The notes below the pieces were generated by a model. It was not told the DNA's origin. It saw only the letters and a program-made list of their open reading frames with translations, and ran no database searches. The translations under genes were made by a program, and so were the position numbers. DNA of 39,197 nucleotides. Source: Streptococcus sp. 68 (GTDB lineage Bacteria; Bacillota; Bacilli; Lactobacillales; Streptococcaceae). The DNA is taken from the NCBI RefSeq assembly GCF_013277415.1, contig NZ_VMMX01000015.1, positions 9,504-48,700 of the forward strand. Direction: 5' to 3'. Positions 1 through 8,892 of this stretch are shown piece after piece; position 1 is the stretch's first letter, and every line of letters begins with the position of its first letter.

Positions 1-18
1 ATTTTCATTGAGTATAAA
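1..18. repeat. BOX element fragment (boxC end) cut by window edge
   Basis: The first 18 bases match the terminal part of a pneumococcal boxC module (GATTTTCATTGAGTATA-type end), the same motif that begins the BOX copy at 26807 when read in the other direction. The rest of the element would lie outside the window, so this is a partial call from pattern memory. Confidence 0.55.
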
Positions 19-26
19 CTTCTTTT

Positions 27-74
27 CAAAAAAAGGATAGGAAGCCCTCTTATCGAGAGTTTCCCCATCCTATC
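27..74 (-). terminator. Rho-independent terminator after thrB
   Basis: On the minus strand a long imperfect stem (GATAGGA...TCCTATC arms, with GAG/CTC pairing near the loop) lies just after the thrB stop and is followed by a run of seven T. It would end the hom-thrB transcript. Confidence 0.8.
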
Positions 75-83
75 TTCTATTCT

Positions 84-953
84 TTATTTTGCTTCGACAC
101 GGACACCTTGGGTATCAACCTTCAAGTCATGAAGTTTTCCTTTGAAGGGTTGCCTTTCCAATTCTGCCTTAATCTTTGGCATTTTATCATGAGAAGCCAA
201 GACCATAACTGTCGGCCCAGCACCAGAGAGGTAGGTTGCATAGGCACCATTTTCTTTGGCCACTTGCTTAATCGTCGCAAATTCTCTCACCAAGTCCTGA
301 CGATAGCGCTCGTGGAAGAGGTCTCCCTCGATTGCTTGCCCAGCGGTCACCATGTCTCCTGCCAACAAGGCTGCAACCGCCACATTGGCGATAGAACTAG
401 CTGCAACAGCTTCCTTGTAAGACAATTTCTTAGGTAAGACGCCACGGCTGTCTCGAGTACGCAATTCATAGTTTGGAATGTAGGCTAGGAAATCACATTC
501 TGGGAAGTCTGCTACGATAGCAGAAACTTGTCCATCAACAGAGCTTGCAATAACGAGATTACCATAAATGGCCGGAGCTACATTGTCAGGGTGTCCTTCA
601 ATCTTAGTCGCCAACTGTAATTTTTCATGGTCAGATAAGTTGAGATTTCCCAGTTGGTTGGCTAGTTCAATCCCAGCAACAATAACAGAACTGGAAGAAC
701 CCAAACCACGCGCCAAGGGAACATCACTGGTCATTTTCAAGCGTCTTGGTTGCAAGTCTGGTACAATTTGCAAAGCAATTTTGAGCAAGAGATTACGCTC
801 GTCATGAGGAATCCATTTGCCAATCTGGTGTTCAATCAGCCACTCATCTCGTTCTTCGCAGACCTCAATTTGAAGATACTTGGTTACAGCTACACCGACC
901 GAGTCAAAACCCGGCCCGATATTGGCACTGGTTGCAGGTACAATAATCTTCAT
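84..953 (-). CDS. thrB: Homoserine kinase
   Basis: Phosphorylates L-homoserine to O-phospho-homoserine with ATP, the penultimate step of threonine biosynthesis in the cytoplasm. The 289-residue product is a normal-length GHMP-family kinase. It starts with the [15 protein letters not shown] motif typical of ThrB and has the glycine/serine-rich phosphate-binding loop GLGSSSS near residues 84-90 and a late GAGPTVM motif. It follows hom by one base (hom stop TAA, then G, then ATG), and its ribosome site AGGAGA lies inside the end of hom, so the two are co-transcribed and probably translationally coupled. The next step, threonine synthase, is not in the window. Confidence 0.96.
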   Translation of the reverse strand: MKIIVPATSANIGPGFDSVGVAVTKYLQIEVCEERDEWLIEHQIGKWIPHDERNLLLKIALQIVPDLQPRRLKMTSDVPLARGLGSSSSVIVAGIELANQLGNLNLSDHEKLQLATKIEGHPDNVAPAIYGNLVIASSVDGQVSAIVADFPECDFLAYIPNYELRTRDSRGVLPKKLSYKEAVAASSIANVAVAALLAGDMVTAGQAIEGDLFHERYRQDLVREFATIKQVAKENGAYATYLSGAGPTVMVLASHDKMPKIKAELERQPFKGKLHDLKVDTQGVRVEAK

Positions 954-954
954 C

Positions 955-2241
955 TTATTCTCCTAGCACCTTGAAGCTATTCAAGAGGTCGAATTCTGAA
1001 ACCTTCTTCAATTCAACTGAAACATTTTCAAGCTGGGCTTTATTAATCTTGTGTGTGATGATAACAACACGCGCCTTGTCACCATCTTTTCCATCTTGGA
1101 GAATTTGCTTGAAGGAAATATCTTGGGCATTAAAGATTTCAGCCAATTTCAAGACCTGACCTTTTGAGTCTGGAGCCAAGATTGAGAAGTAGTAATTAGC
1201 TTTGACATCTTCAGGATTTGCTAAGACCAAGTCACGGCTATATTCGTTGAAGTCTTTGCCAATGGTAGCATCATTCAAGCGACGAACGATACGGACAATA
1301 TCTGCTACAACACTCGTAGCAGTTGGTTTTTGACCCGCACCTGGTCCATAGTACATAGACTCACCGATACCGATAGATTCTACAAAGACAGCGTTCATTA
1401 CCCCATTCACACTAGCAAGTGGGTGCGCTTTAGGTAGGAAGGTCGGCGTTACTTCTGCAGCAATACCTGAAGGAGTTTCCTCGATAGATCCAACCAATTT
1501 CACTACATAGCCAAGGTCTTGAGCCACAGCTACATCTTCTGGTGTGATGTTACGGATTCCCTTGTGGGCTACATCGTCAAATGCAACCTTCATGCCAAAG
1601 GCAAATTGGCTCAAAATCACCATCTTGTAGGCTGCATCAATCCCATCCACGTCATTTGTCGGGTCGCTTTCTGCAAAACCAAGTCTTTGCGCTTCCGCAA
1701 GAGCATCGTCGTAAGACCAGCCTTCTTCCACCATCTTGGTCATCATGAAGTTGGAAGTTCCGTTGACTACTCCAAGCACGCGCGTGATTTTATCAGAAGC
1801 CAAGGAATTTGCCAAGGTACGAAGAATTGGAATACCACCAGCTACCGCTGCTTCGTAGTAAAGTGCTACCTTGTTAGCTTTAGCGATTTCTAACAATTCT
1901 GCACCATGGACAGCCAAAAGGTCCTTGTTTGCAGTAACAACGTGTTTTCCAGCTTCCAAAGCACGAGTGATAAAGGTCTTAGCAGGTTCGATACGCCCCA
2001 TCAATTCCACTACGATGGTAATGTCTTGGTCTGATAAAATATCATCCACATTGGTTACAAAGTTAAAGTCATTCCCTGCTGCAAGCAAGCGATTCTTTTC
2101 ATCTTCATCCTTGACCAATACCTTGGCAACTTCAATCTCTGAATGTGCTGATTGATTGATTTTTTCTCCATTTTCTTTTAGGAGGAAAGGCACACCACTT
2201 GCAACGGTACCAAATCCTAGTAAAGCAATTTTAACTGTCAT
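955..2241 (-). CDS. hom: Homoserine dehydrogenase
   Basis: Reduces aspartate semialdehyde to homoserine using NAD(P)H, the branch point to threonine and methionine. The 428-residue product has an N-terminal Rossmann motif GFGTVASG (about residues 8-15), the ANKDLLA segment, the catalytic-domain stretch [10 protein letters not shown] and a C-terminal ACT-like regulatory region. An upstream in-frame ATG at 2274 exists, but the ATG at 2241 is preceded by CGAGGAGAC at ideal spacing and gives the expected [11 protein letters not shown] start, so I use 2241. It is the first gene of hom-thrB, with a promoter at 2301-2329. Confidence 0.96.
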   Translation of the reverse strand: MTVKIALLGFGTVASGVPFLLKENGEKINQSAHSEIEVAKVLVKDEDEKNRLLAAGNDFNFVTNVDDILSDQDITIVVELMGRIEPAKTFITRALEAGKHVVTANKDLLAVHGAELLEIAKANKVALYYEAAVAGGIPILRTLANSLASDKITRVLGVVNGTSNFMMTKMVEEGWSYDDALAEAQRLGFAESDPTNDVDGIDAAYKMVILSQFAFGMKVAFDDVAHKGIRNITPEDVAVAQDLGYVVKLVGSIEETPSGIAAEVTPTFLPKAHPLASVNGVMNAVFVESIGIGESMYYGPGAGQKPTATSVVADIVRIVRRLNDATIGKDFNEYSRDLVLANPEDVKANYYFSILAPDSKGQVLKLAEIFNAQDISFKQILQDGKDGDKARVVIITHKINKAQLENVSVELKKVSEFDLLNSFKVLGE

Positions 2242-2300
2242 GTTTGTCTCCTCGAAATTTTCTAATATAGCCATTATAACAGAATTTTGTGAAAATTCCT

Positions 2301-2329
2301 ATTATAGTAAATCACTATTTCAGTATAAA
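2301..2329 (-). promoter_or_regulatory. Promoter of hom-thrB
   Basis: Minus strand: perfect -10 TATAAT (2301-2306), 17-base spacer, weak -35 TTTATA (2324-2329). It sits about 60 bases before the hom start. I see no operator or attenuator. Confidence 0.55.
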
Positions 2330-2330
2330 A

Positions 2331-2355
2331 AGAAAAAACGAATCAGACGATTCGC
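2331..2355 (-). terminator. Terminator after mecA
   Basis: Minus strand hairpin GCGAATC-GTCT-GATTCGT followed by six or seven T (2331-2337), 37 bases after the mecA stop. It separates mecA from the hom promoter. Confidence 0.8.
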
Positions 2356-2391
2356 TCTCCTTAAAATCTGAAAATAGCTTTCCAGAAATGA

Positions 2392-3129
2392 TTATCCAAT
2401 CTTTTGCAGATTAAGTACTGCATCGTGATTCATCAAGACTTGGCCATACTCTTGCAAGACTGAACGACTGATGTCACTATCATCCGCAAACTCGCGCATA
2501 CGGGCCAAAAGCCATGCTGGATATGGACTTGGATGATTTTCAATGTCCACTAAAATGGTCAAATAATAGCGCTCATTCATCTTGTAGAGTTCAGAAGTTT
2601 CCATCTCAAAAGTCACTGTCTGGGCAAAAGCTACCAAGTCAGCCAACTTAGCAAAAGAAAGGATGTAGTAGATATAGGGCTCTTTCTTGCTCTCAGCTTC
2701 TTGTTCAGCCTGTTCCTGCTCTTCTTCCTTGGCTTCAACCTGCTCTAGAGATTGAATCGCTTCGATATCATCCTTAGTTTTATCCGCGATGCTTTTTTCC
2801 AAGGTTTTGATAAATTCATCTGGCGACATTTGAGCCAATTCTTCCATATCTGGTAAATCCGATAAGTCTTCAAAATCTAGATTTTGGTCAATCTTTGACT
2901 TGGTTACAAAGACATCTACCTTATCAGGTTTTGGAGTCACACGAAAACTCAACATGCCTGTATCTAGAAAGCTATCAGGCATCTCTAACTCATCCAAGAT
3001 AGCATAAAAGAACTCTTCTGTTTTTTCTTGAGGGACGAGAAAGTCAGCAATCTCCATTCCTCGATCCATCAAATCCTCTAAAGACATCGTGATTTTTAAA
3101 GTAGTATCACTAATTTGTTTCATTTTCAT
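2392..3129 (-). CDS. mecA: Adaptor protein MecA
   Basis: Adaptor that delivers substrates to the ClpC/ClpP protease. In streptococci it is linked to turnover of the competence sigma factor ComX and its partner ComW (family knowledge). The 245-residue protein has an N-terminal substrate-binding part (MKMKQISDTTLKITMS...), an acidic Glu/Gln-rich linker around residues 125-150 (EEEQEQAEQEAESKKE) and a C-terminal ClpC-binding domain ending in LNLQKIG. The start at 3129 has GAGG nine bases upstream. The ATG at 3144 overlaps that ribosome site and is less likely. It is a single gene with its own promoter and terminator. Confidence 0.95.
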   Translation of the reverse strand: MKMKQISDTTLKITMSLEDLMDRGMEIADFLVPQEKTEEFFYAILDELEMPDSFLDTGMLSFRVTPKPDKVDVFVTKSKIDQNLDFEDLSDLPDMEELAQMSPDEFIKTLEKSIADKTKDDIEAIQSLEQVEAKEEEQEQAEQEAESKKEPYIYYILSFAKLADLVAFAQTVTFEMETSELYKMNERYYLTILVDIENHPSPYPAWLLARMREFADDSDISRSVLQEYGQVLMNHDAVLNLQKIG

Positions 3130-3160
3130 TGCTAGTAACCTCATACTTTCAGTTCTATCT

Positions 3161-3189
3161 ATTATACTAGATTTTTACGATTTTATCAA
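3161..3189 (-). promoter_or_regulatory. Promoter of mecA
   Basis: Minus strand: -35 TTGATA (3184-3189), exactly 17 bases, -10 TATAAT (3161-3166), a near-consensus vegetative promoter about 32 bases before the mecA start. Confidence 0.75.
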
Positions 3190-3271
3190 AAGAAGGCTCC
3201 TCTGTCGGGATAGATTTTCCATAGGGTCTTTCTATAAAAGATTCTAAAGGGAAATTTCTGCTAGCAAATAG

Positions 3272-3311
3272 AAAAAGCCTTCAAAATAGGCTCTTAGCCA
3301 ACTTTGAAGAC
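3272..3311 (-). terminator. Terminator of the teichoic acid cluster
   Basis: Minus strand: GTCTTCAAA paired with TTTGAAGGC, with an inner GGCT/AGCC pairing, followed by five T (3272-3276). It lies about 18 bases after the stop of the last gene and ends the 8767-3329 unit. Confidence 0.8.
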
Positions 3312-3328
3312 CTAATACATCAGAAAGC

Positions 3329-4363
3329 TTATAGTTTAAAGGTTGCTACACCGAGGATAGAACGATTTAAGTTTCTGAGAATTTGAAGACTTTGCTCAAA
3401 TTTCTTATAACGAGTTACTCCATATTCTTCAACAAGAAGGACTGTATCTCTTTCCAAAAGAGATGATACATCCTGTAAATCGACAAAATGCATTCCTTTT
3501 AAAGCCTCTTGACTCTGTTTCAATTTATCTAGGATAGCTTTATTTGAGCTAACGATGGTCAATTCCTGTCCAGCATTTTTGTATGACAAGACATCTGCTA
3601 GGTTAGCAATTGTTGTAATCTCTGTTACAAAATCAATTTGATACTGAGAAAAATCACCTGCTCTATTGATTGTTGGATTAAAGAGATAAATCAATACATT
3701 CCCCATCACAACCAAAATCACACAGACTACTCCAATAACAGCTAAACGGAGAATCAAGTTTTTCACATTTAATCCAAGCGCTGTCTCACCGTTTGCATTC
3801 AATTCTTTAGAGTTTATGGTTTCCAATTTTTCAATTTTCACATTTGCATAAGTGTGTTTAAATTTCTCAATCAATCCATCAATTTTTCGCTCTAACAAGT
3901 CATTGACATCTTTACTTGGTGTCAAAATTTTCACACCAACCCCTGCATCGTCAATCATATAGTAGACGGTCAATTTTTTCCACCAATAGTCATTCGTTGA
4001 ATTTTTCAAGGTTGTTTCTGTCGTATCTAATTCACTGGCAATTTTTTTCAACTCACTGGGTTCTACATCATTGAAAAGATAAGCTCCATTCAAATTACCA
4101 TCAATCAATTTTCCATAAAAATCACTATAACCACCAATTTGATGATTCAAAATTGTTTTAGCTGAGTCTTCTGGAGGAGTGATTTTATAGCTAAGATAAG
4201 TTGAATAACTTGTTGTATCTTTGACAGTGTTTTTATTCCTAACTGCTTTAATTGTAAATGGTACAGCAATGAGAGCAAATAAAGCGATGAGAGCTAAAAT
4301 ATTTGCTTTTCGTTTTTTGTAAAGATTTGCAAACAGATCAGCTACTGAATAATGTTCAAACAT
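3329..4363 (-). CDS. tarQ: Wzz-like membrane protein, probable partner of the teichoic acid polymerase (TarQ-like)
   Basis: 344 residues. One membrane span lies near residues 20-38 (ANILALIALFALIAVPF), followed by an extracytoplasmic domain of about 165 residues, a second span near 204-228 (LAVIGVVCVILVVMGNVLIYLF) and a cytoplasmic tail of about 110 residues. The two-span layout is that of polysaccharide chain-length determinants (Wzz/CapA type). The tail has no Walker motif. It overlaps the polymerase gene by eight bases and ends the operon, and I recall this locus in pneumococcus as encoding a polymerase plus companion called TarP/TarQ. A role in polymer length control is inference. The start has a good AAAGGAG site. 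Confidence 0.7.
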   Translation of the reverse strand: MFEHYSVADLFANLYKKRKANILALIALFALIAVPFTIKAVRNKNTVKDTTSYSTYLSYKITPPEDSAKTILNHQIGGYSDFYGKLIDGNLNGAYLFNDVEPSELKKIASELDTTETTLKNSTNDYWWKKLTVYYMIDDAGVGVKILTPSKDVNDLLERKIDGLIEKFKHTYANVKIEKLETINSKELNANGETALGLNVKNLILRLAVIGVVCVILVVMGNVLIYLFNPTINRAGDFSQYQIDFVTEITTIANLADVLSYKNAGQELTIVSSNKAILDKLKQSQEALKGMHFVDLQDVSSLLERDTVLLVEEYGVTRYKKFEQSLQILRNLNRSILGVATFKL

Positions 4364-5825
4364 GATTTTTTTCTCCTTTGTTTAGTAGATACTGGTTCTC
4401 TTTTGTAAGCATTTTTGCTACAAATATAATCACAAGAACAATTCCCCAGAATTGCATTGTAAATAAATTGAAGAAACTTTCTGAAAAGCTACTTCTAGGC
4501 ATAAAGAATAGATTATTCAAGATGAGTAAAGACAAGGCAAATAGGATTGTTTTTGAACGATAGGCTACTTGCAGCATGGCTATAAATAACATACCTAGTA
4601 AGAGACTAAGTAGAAAGACTCCTATCATACCATAGTCTGTATACAACTCCATGATATAACTACTTCCGATACCATGTCCTTTCAAATATTCCTTGTTCAA
4701 GACAAGATAGGATAGATTGTGGGCATAACTATTACTATCAATAGCTAGCTCCACACTATTGGTTGTATGCTCAAAGGCTTTTCCTCCGAAAATGGCCCCC
4801 AAACTCCCCCTTGCAAAATAATCAAGAACAGGACCAAAAGTAAAATTACGGAAATCTCTGTAAGGTAGGCTACTGTTAAATAGAAAACCTCGAGCCAGAA
4901 CGCCAAAACTGGTTCCTTGTTTATAGATAAAGTCAAGCAAGATATCCCAGAAACCTGTATGGGAAAGCTGGACATTATCCCGTACATAATTGAGCACTCC
5001 CATCGCTAACATGAGAATAGGAGAACCTACAAAAATCGCTAACTTTTCTTTAAACCCAATCCATTTTCCTTTTTCAGTTTGCTCTCGCATAAAGTAATAA
5101 ACAAAAGCAAATAAAATACTTAAAATAAAGGGATTTCGCGTCCCAATTGCCAAATGAATAGTATTAGCTGCAATAAAGGAGACAAGCACTGCTGTGGCCT
5201 GCAATTTCTTTGGCTTGGTTGCCAGATACATACACATTGCATAGACCGTAAAGGTAGACAAAATGTAGGTAAAATAAGGCAGTTTACTTTCAAAATTTGC
5301 ATAGTAGGCATAGTAGGAAGTCTGCAAGCGATACAGGAGCCGTTCGAATAACCGAATGAAATAGAAAGGATAGGTGAGAAGAAAAACTCCTAGCGAAACA
5401 AAGCGTAACCGCTTGATATAAACCTCTTTTAGAGAACTTCCTATATTTGCTACTTTTATTTTCTTCCTAGCTATGAAGTAACGAGCCAGGACGCCTCCTG
5501 TGGTCAAGCCCAGAATCGAAACCATGACAACTATAAAGGCAAAACGATAAGCTATCGGATGATAGGTATCCAAAGCTCCATCCCTAAAGTAATCAATGGT
5601 TGGCCTTGATACCAGAAAAACAAAAATGGTTAAATAGAAAATAAAATGGATTAAGTAATACTTGATATCATTCCAACAAGCAATTAAGCTACTAACCAGT
5701 AAGAACAATAAAGTAGAAAGCAAGCTAACATTGTTATTATTAAACAGATATACAATTCCACTTACTAGCGTCAAGGCATAACTGACTATGGTCAAACTAA
5801 ATAATAATCGTTTTCCATCAATCAC
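4356..5825 (-). CDS. tarP: Wzy-like polytopic membrane protein, probable teichoic acid repeat-unit polymerase (TarP-like)
   Basis: 489 residues, about 12 hydrophobic spans, with a long loop around residues 265-375. This is the architecture of O-antigen/Wzy polymerases that join lipid-linked repeats at the outer face of the membrane. It starts with GTG at 5825, preceded by GGGGGTGA four bases upstream, a strong anti-Shine-Dalgarno match. No in-frame ATG nearby gives a better start. Neighbours are two glycosyltransferases and a LicD protein upstream and a Wzz-like partner downstream. In S. pneumoniae the gene at this place has been proposed as the teichoic acid polymerase. The substrate here is inferred from synteny only. 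Confidence 0.75.
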   Translation of the reverse strand: MIDGKRLLFSLTIVSYALTLVSGIVYLFNNNNVSLLSTLLFLLVSSLIACWNDIKYYLIHFIFYLTIFVFLVSRPTIDYFRDGALDTYHPIAYRFAFIVVMVSILGLTTGGVLARYFIARKKIKVANIGSSLKEVYIKRLRFVSLGVFLLTYPFYFIRLFERLLYRLQTSYYAYYANFESKLPYFTYILSTFTVYAMCMYLATKPKKLQATAVLVSFIAANTIHLAIGTRNPFILSILFAFVYYFMREQTEKGKWIGFKEKLAIFVGSPILMLAMGVLNYVRDNVQLSHTGFWDILLDFIYKQGTSFGVLARGFLFNSSLPYRDFRNFTFGPVLDYFARGSLGAIFGGKAFEHTTNSVELAIDSNSYAHNLSYLVLNKEYLKGHGIGSSYIMELYTDYGMIGVFLLSLLLGMLFIAMLQVAYRSKTILFALSLLILNNLFFMPRSSFSESFFNLFTMQFWGIVLVIIFVAKMLTKENQYLLNKGEKNHV

Positions 5826-5840
5826 TTGCTCACCCCCGTT

Positions 5841-6827
5841 CTAATGTAATTTTTTAGATTTTTCAATATTTTTCAGTAATAAGAATCGGTATAAGGAAAT
5901 GTTTATGAATAGAGCCAAAGCACTAATTCTTCTCCCCTTACGGAAAATTGGATTCCTAGCAATAGCAAAGGCATGGCTTTTTAAAAAACGATGAATCTGA
6001 GCATAGGCTTCAAACTGTTTATACTGATCATCTAGCAACATCTTATCCAGAATAAAGAAGTGGGCATAGGCCAATCTGAAAAAAGCAACCTCTTTCAAGT
6101 CAGAATAGTTTTTCACAACTTCATTGTAAAACTTTTGGTAGATATCAATATAGGCTAAATCCTTCTCTGCATAGGGTTTAGTCGTAATACTATCCCCTCT
6201 ATGGAAATAGTAATAATAGGGTTTAGTATTAACTACATACTTCTTGGCCAACTTGATTAAATCAAAATGATAATAGGCATCTTCGTAAATCAATCCCTTA
6301 GGAAAGGATAGGGCAGTTGCAATCTCTCTCTTGATTAGCTTATTGCAAATCGTCCCAGGTATTTTTTCACCTATGAGGTATTCCCTCAGAAATCTTTGAG
6401 AATCACAGACAAAATAGTCATCCTGATTGGCTGACTGTGGGCTTTCATCATTAGCATAGACATTCATGACACCACAGCTCGAAACATCCGCATCTTCTTG
6501 AACTAATTGCTCATATAAGCTCTGAATCATTTCTGGATGGATATAATCATCTGAGTCAATAAAAATCAGATAATCCCCGTGAGCCTGCTTCATCCCATCA
6601 TTTCGTGCTTGTGACAATCCTTCATTCTTTTTATGAAGTACTGACACCCTGTCATCTTGTTCAGCGATTGAATCACACAAGCGACCACTCTCATCTGTTG
6701 CTCCATCATCAACAAGAATGATTTCCAGATTCTGATAGGTCTGCTTCTGAATGGAAGCTATCGATTTTTCTAGGTACTGCGCCACATTATAGACTGGCAC
6801 AATGACACTAATTAATGCAGTTTCCAT
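5841..6827 (-). CDS. Glycosyltransferase family 2, teichoic acid repeat assembly
   Basis: 328 residues. An N-terminal GT-A fold shows ISVIVPVYNVAQYLEKSI (residues 6-23), IILVDDGATDES (35-46), a nucleotide-sugar/metal motif FIDSDDYI around 89-96 and NKLIKREI-type acceptor-side sequence. It is cytoplasmic with a slightly hydrophobic C-terminus (ALALFINISLYRFLLL) that may sit on the membrane. It is spaced one base from the upstream GT4 gene, whose last codons hold its AGAGGAG ribosome site, so translation is coupled. By locus it probably adds an amino sugar to the lipid-linked teichoic acid repeat, but the sugar cannot be read from sequence. Confidence 0.85.
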   Translation of the reverse strand: METALISVIVPVYNVAQYLEKSIASIQKQTYQNLEIILVDDGATDESGRLCDSIAEQDDRVSVLHKKNEGLSQARNDGMKQAHGDYLIFIDSDDYIHPEMIQSLYEQLVQEDADVSSCGVMNVYANDESPQSANQDDYFVCDSQRFLREYLIGEKIPGTICNKLIKREIATALSFPKGLIYEDAYYHFDLIKLAKKYVVNTKPYYYYFHRGDSITTKPYAEKDLAYIDIYQKFYNEVVKNYSDLKEVAFFRLAYAHFFILDKMLLDDQYKQFEAYAQIHRFLKSHAFAIARNPIFRKGRRISALALFINISLYRFLLLKNIEKSKKLH

Positions 6828-6828
6828 G

Positions 6829-7932
6829 CTACTCCTCTAATAGTTTTTCTACTTGTTCGATTTGTTTGGCAATTGTAAATTGTTGAATGAATTGGCTAGC
6901 CTCATCGACATCGAAGTTTGAGGCAGATGTCATGTAGTTTGTAATTGCCTGAGCTGCCTCTTGATTGCTCTCAATGATTTGTCCAAATCGACCTTCTTGG
7001 GATAATTCCTCAGCCCCTCCAACATCTGTAGAGACAAAAGGAAGTCCCAGACTCAAGGCTTCCACATACACTCCGGGAAAACCTTCTTGCTTAGACATAG
7101 ACAAGAGAACTTTCGTCTGAGATAAATACTGATAAGGATTTTTTTGATAGCCAAGGAAATGTACGTAGTCCTCAAGCTCATACTCTTTGACCCGTTTTTT
7201 CAGTTCCTCTTCCATATCACCAGCACCTATAAAGTAAAGGTGATAATTTTTCCCCTCTTGGTGTAATAACCGTATCACTTCCACCACACGGTCAGAACCC
7301 TTATTTTCTTCAATCCGTCCGATAGTACAGATACTTTGAGGCGCAATCTCGATATCAATCTTCTCTTGAGATTTTTCTAGGATAGTCTTAAAATCATAAC
7401 CATTGTAGACCGTCTGTAATTTTGAAGCATAATCTGGGTAGACTTCCTTGATAGAATGGCTGGTCTTTTTTGAGATCCCTACAATGGTATCCGCAGCATC
7501 CAACTGTCGTCTATGTGATTTTCTTTTGGAGCTATCCTTAAGAAATTCTTCAATACTTCCATGAATCCAAGAGATTTTCTTGACTTCTTTTCTTTTAGAG
7601 AACAAAAGTGGAGGATTCATAATGGTAAAGGAAACTTCAACATCATAGTCATCTTTCACCAGTAAGCGACGTGTCAATCTTGGAAAATAAATTCTCATTC
7701 TCCACAAAAGAGCTCGAATCCATCTGGCTTGGCGATAATCCTGAAGGGATTTTAACATTCGTACATGCTTGGGAACAGATTCGTATCCCTTGTCAAAGTG
7801 CTCCATTTCAAGAATATCAATATCATACTTTTCTGGATCTAGATTTGAAACAATGGTAGACAGAATCTTCTCTGCACCGCCTCCGAGAGAAAAAGACCAC
7901 ATAAAAAATAAGATTTTTTTCTTAGCCACCAT
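6829..7932 (-). CDS. Glycosyltransferase family 4 (GT-B fold)
   Basis: 367 residues. The N-terminal half begins KKKILFFMWSFSLGGGAEKIL, the glycine-rich acceptor-domain loop of GT4 enzymes. The C-terminal half has SICTIGRIEENKGSDRVVEV and the EX7E nucleotide-sugar motif within FPGVYVEALSLGLPFVSTDVGGAEEL. Start ATG 7932 has GGGAG six bases upstream, inside the end of the LicD gene (11-base overlap). Its place between LicD and GT2 genes points to assembly of the lipid-linked teichoic acid repeat. The exact donor and linkage are unknown. Confidence 0.85.
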   Translation of the reverse strand: MVAKKKILFFMWSFSLGGGAEKILSTIVSNLDPEKYDIDILEMEHFDKGYESVPKHVRMLKSLQDYRQARWIRALLWRMRIYFPRLTRRLLVKDDYDVEVSFTIMNPPLLFSKRKEVKKISWIHGSIEEFLKDSSKRKSHRRQLDAADTIVGISKKTSHSIKEVYPDYASKLQTVYNGYDFKTILEKSQEKIDIEIAPQSICTIGRIEENKGSDRVVEVIRLLHQEGKNYHLYFIGAGDMEEELKKRVKEYELEDYVHFLGYQKNPYQYLSQTKVLLSMSKQEGFPGVYVEALSLGLPFVSTDVGGAEELSQEGRFGQIIESNQEAAQAITNYMTSASNFDVDEASQFIQQFTIAKQIEQVEKLLEE

Positions 7933-8767
7933 ATTCTCCCTTGTATTCTGTATAAGGCTTATTCATATCAGCGATGACAGCATCATGATGCGGTAGCTGC
8001 TTGTCTGCTGGCGGAGGCGTCATATAATCCCCAAAAGCAGTGCTGAGATAAGCATCATAGCCAACTGGAATAGGCATCTCTGTCCCTTCAAATGGCAAAA
8101 AAAGATTGTCTTCAAAAGATGCGATTGGGTACTTGTTTCTCATATAGCCAGGACCTGAGCATAATTCGGTGATTCCGTCGCTCTCAGCCAAATCATACTT
8201 AGTCATTTCTTTTTCAGCTTTTTTCCAAATGCGATAACGGAGAGATTTTGGAGTCACACCCAGTAAAATACGGCTTCCCCATTTCATAAGTGCGCCATGC
8301 TTTTCCGGAACAGTTTGGGCACAAAAAAGAGAATAAATCAAAGCCCAACGAACCTGTTTTTTCCGCTCAGCTGGATTTTTCGGATAATAATCCAAAGGCA
8401 AAACATCCAAGGCCAGACCATGTGGCAAATCCAAATCCTGCTGATAAGGCTTGATACAGGTGGTTTCCTTGTCACGAATGGTAATAAAAAGATTGCGGTC
8501 TACAAAATCCTTGTGACTCTTCGACAAGAAATAACGCTCATCTGCATAACGAGGCCATAATTCTGCTAATTTCTCATAATCTTTACGAGGCATAAAAAAG
8601 TCTAGGTCGTCATCCCAAGGAATAAAACCCTTGTTTCTAAGGGCACCAATAGCACCTCCTCCACAAAGATAACAAAGTAAATCATGTTCCTTGCAAAAGG
8701 CCACAAAATATTCAGCCATCTCCAGACTACGAGCCTGAATTGCTTTTAAATCAGTCATATTGTTCAT
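7922..8767 (-). CDS. licD3: LicD-family phosphotransferase (LicD3-like)
   Basis: 281 residues with the LicD signature: LLCYLCGGGAIGALRNKGFIPWDDDLDFFMPRKDYEKL around residues 30-68. The WDDDLD acidic cluster is the metal-binding site of this nucleotidyltransferase-like fold. LicD proteins move phosphocholine or sugar-alcohol phosphates from CDP-activated donors onto glycans. The third pneumococcal paralogue, at this locus, has been suggested to act in backbone assembly rather than choline decoration (recalled, not verified). First gene of the five-gene unit. Two starts are possible (8767 or the ATG three codons later), and neither has a strong ribosome site. Confidence 0.8.
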   Translation of the reverse strand: MNNMTDLKAIQARSLEMAEYFVAFCKEHDLLCYLCGGGAIGALRNKGFIPWDDDLDFFMPRKDYEKLAELWPRYADERYFLSKSHKDFVDRNLFITIRDKETTCIKPYQQDLDLPHGLALDVLPLDYYPKNPAERKKQVRWALIYSLFCAQTVPEKHGALMKWGSRILLGVTPKSLRYRIWKKAEKEMTKYDLAESDGITELCSGPGYMRNKYPIASFEDNLFLPFEGTEMPIPVGYDAYLSTAFGDYMTPPPADKQLPHHDAVIADMNKPYTEYKGEYGG

Positions 8768-8790
8768 TATTCTTTCTATCGTATCGTTTC

Positions 8791-8819
8791 ATTATACCAC
8801 AAATAGGGGGTGAAAATCT
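8791..8819 (-). promoter_or_regulatory. Extended -10 promoter of the licD3-tarQ operon
   Basis: Minus strand TGGTATAAT (8791-8799) is a full extended -10, 23 bases before the licD3 start. The -35 region (AGATTT at 8814-8819) is poor, as is common with extended -10 promoters. Confidence 0.65.
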
Positions 8820-8832
8820 ATTGCAGACTGTA

Positions 8833-8882
8833 AAAAATCAAAGCCTGACTGCTAGATAAATAGCCTTCAAGCTTTGATTTTT
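8833..8882 (-). terminator. Terminator after psr (bidirectional shape)
   Basis: Arms AAAAATCAAAGC (8833-8844) and GCTTTGATTTTT (8871-8882) are perfect complements, with an inner GCTA/TAGC pairing. T-runs flank it on both strands. It ends the aro/psr operon ten bases after the psr stop and isolates the teichoic acid operon. Confidence 0.85.
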
Positions 8883-8892
8883 CTGTCTTATC

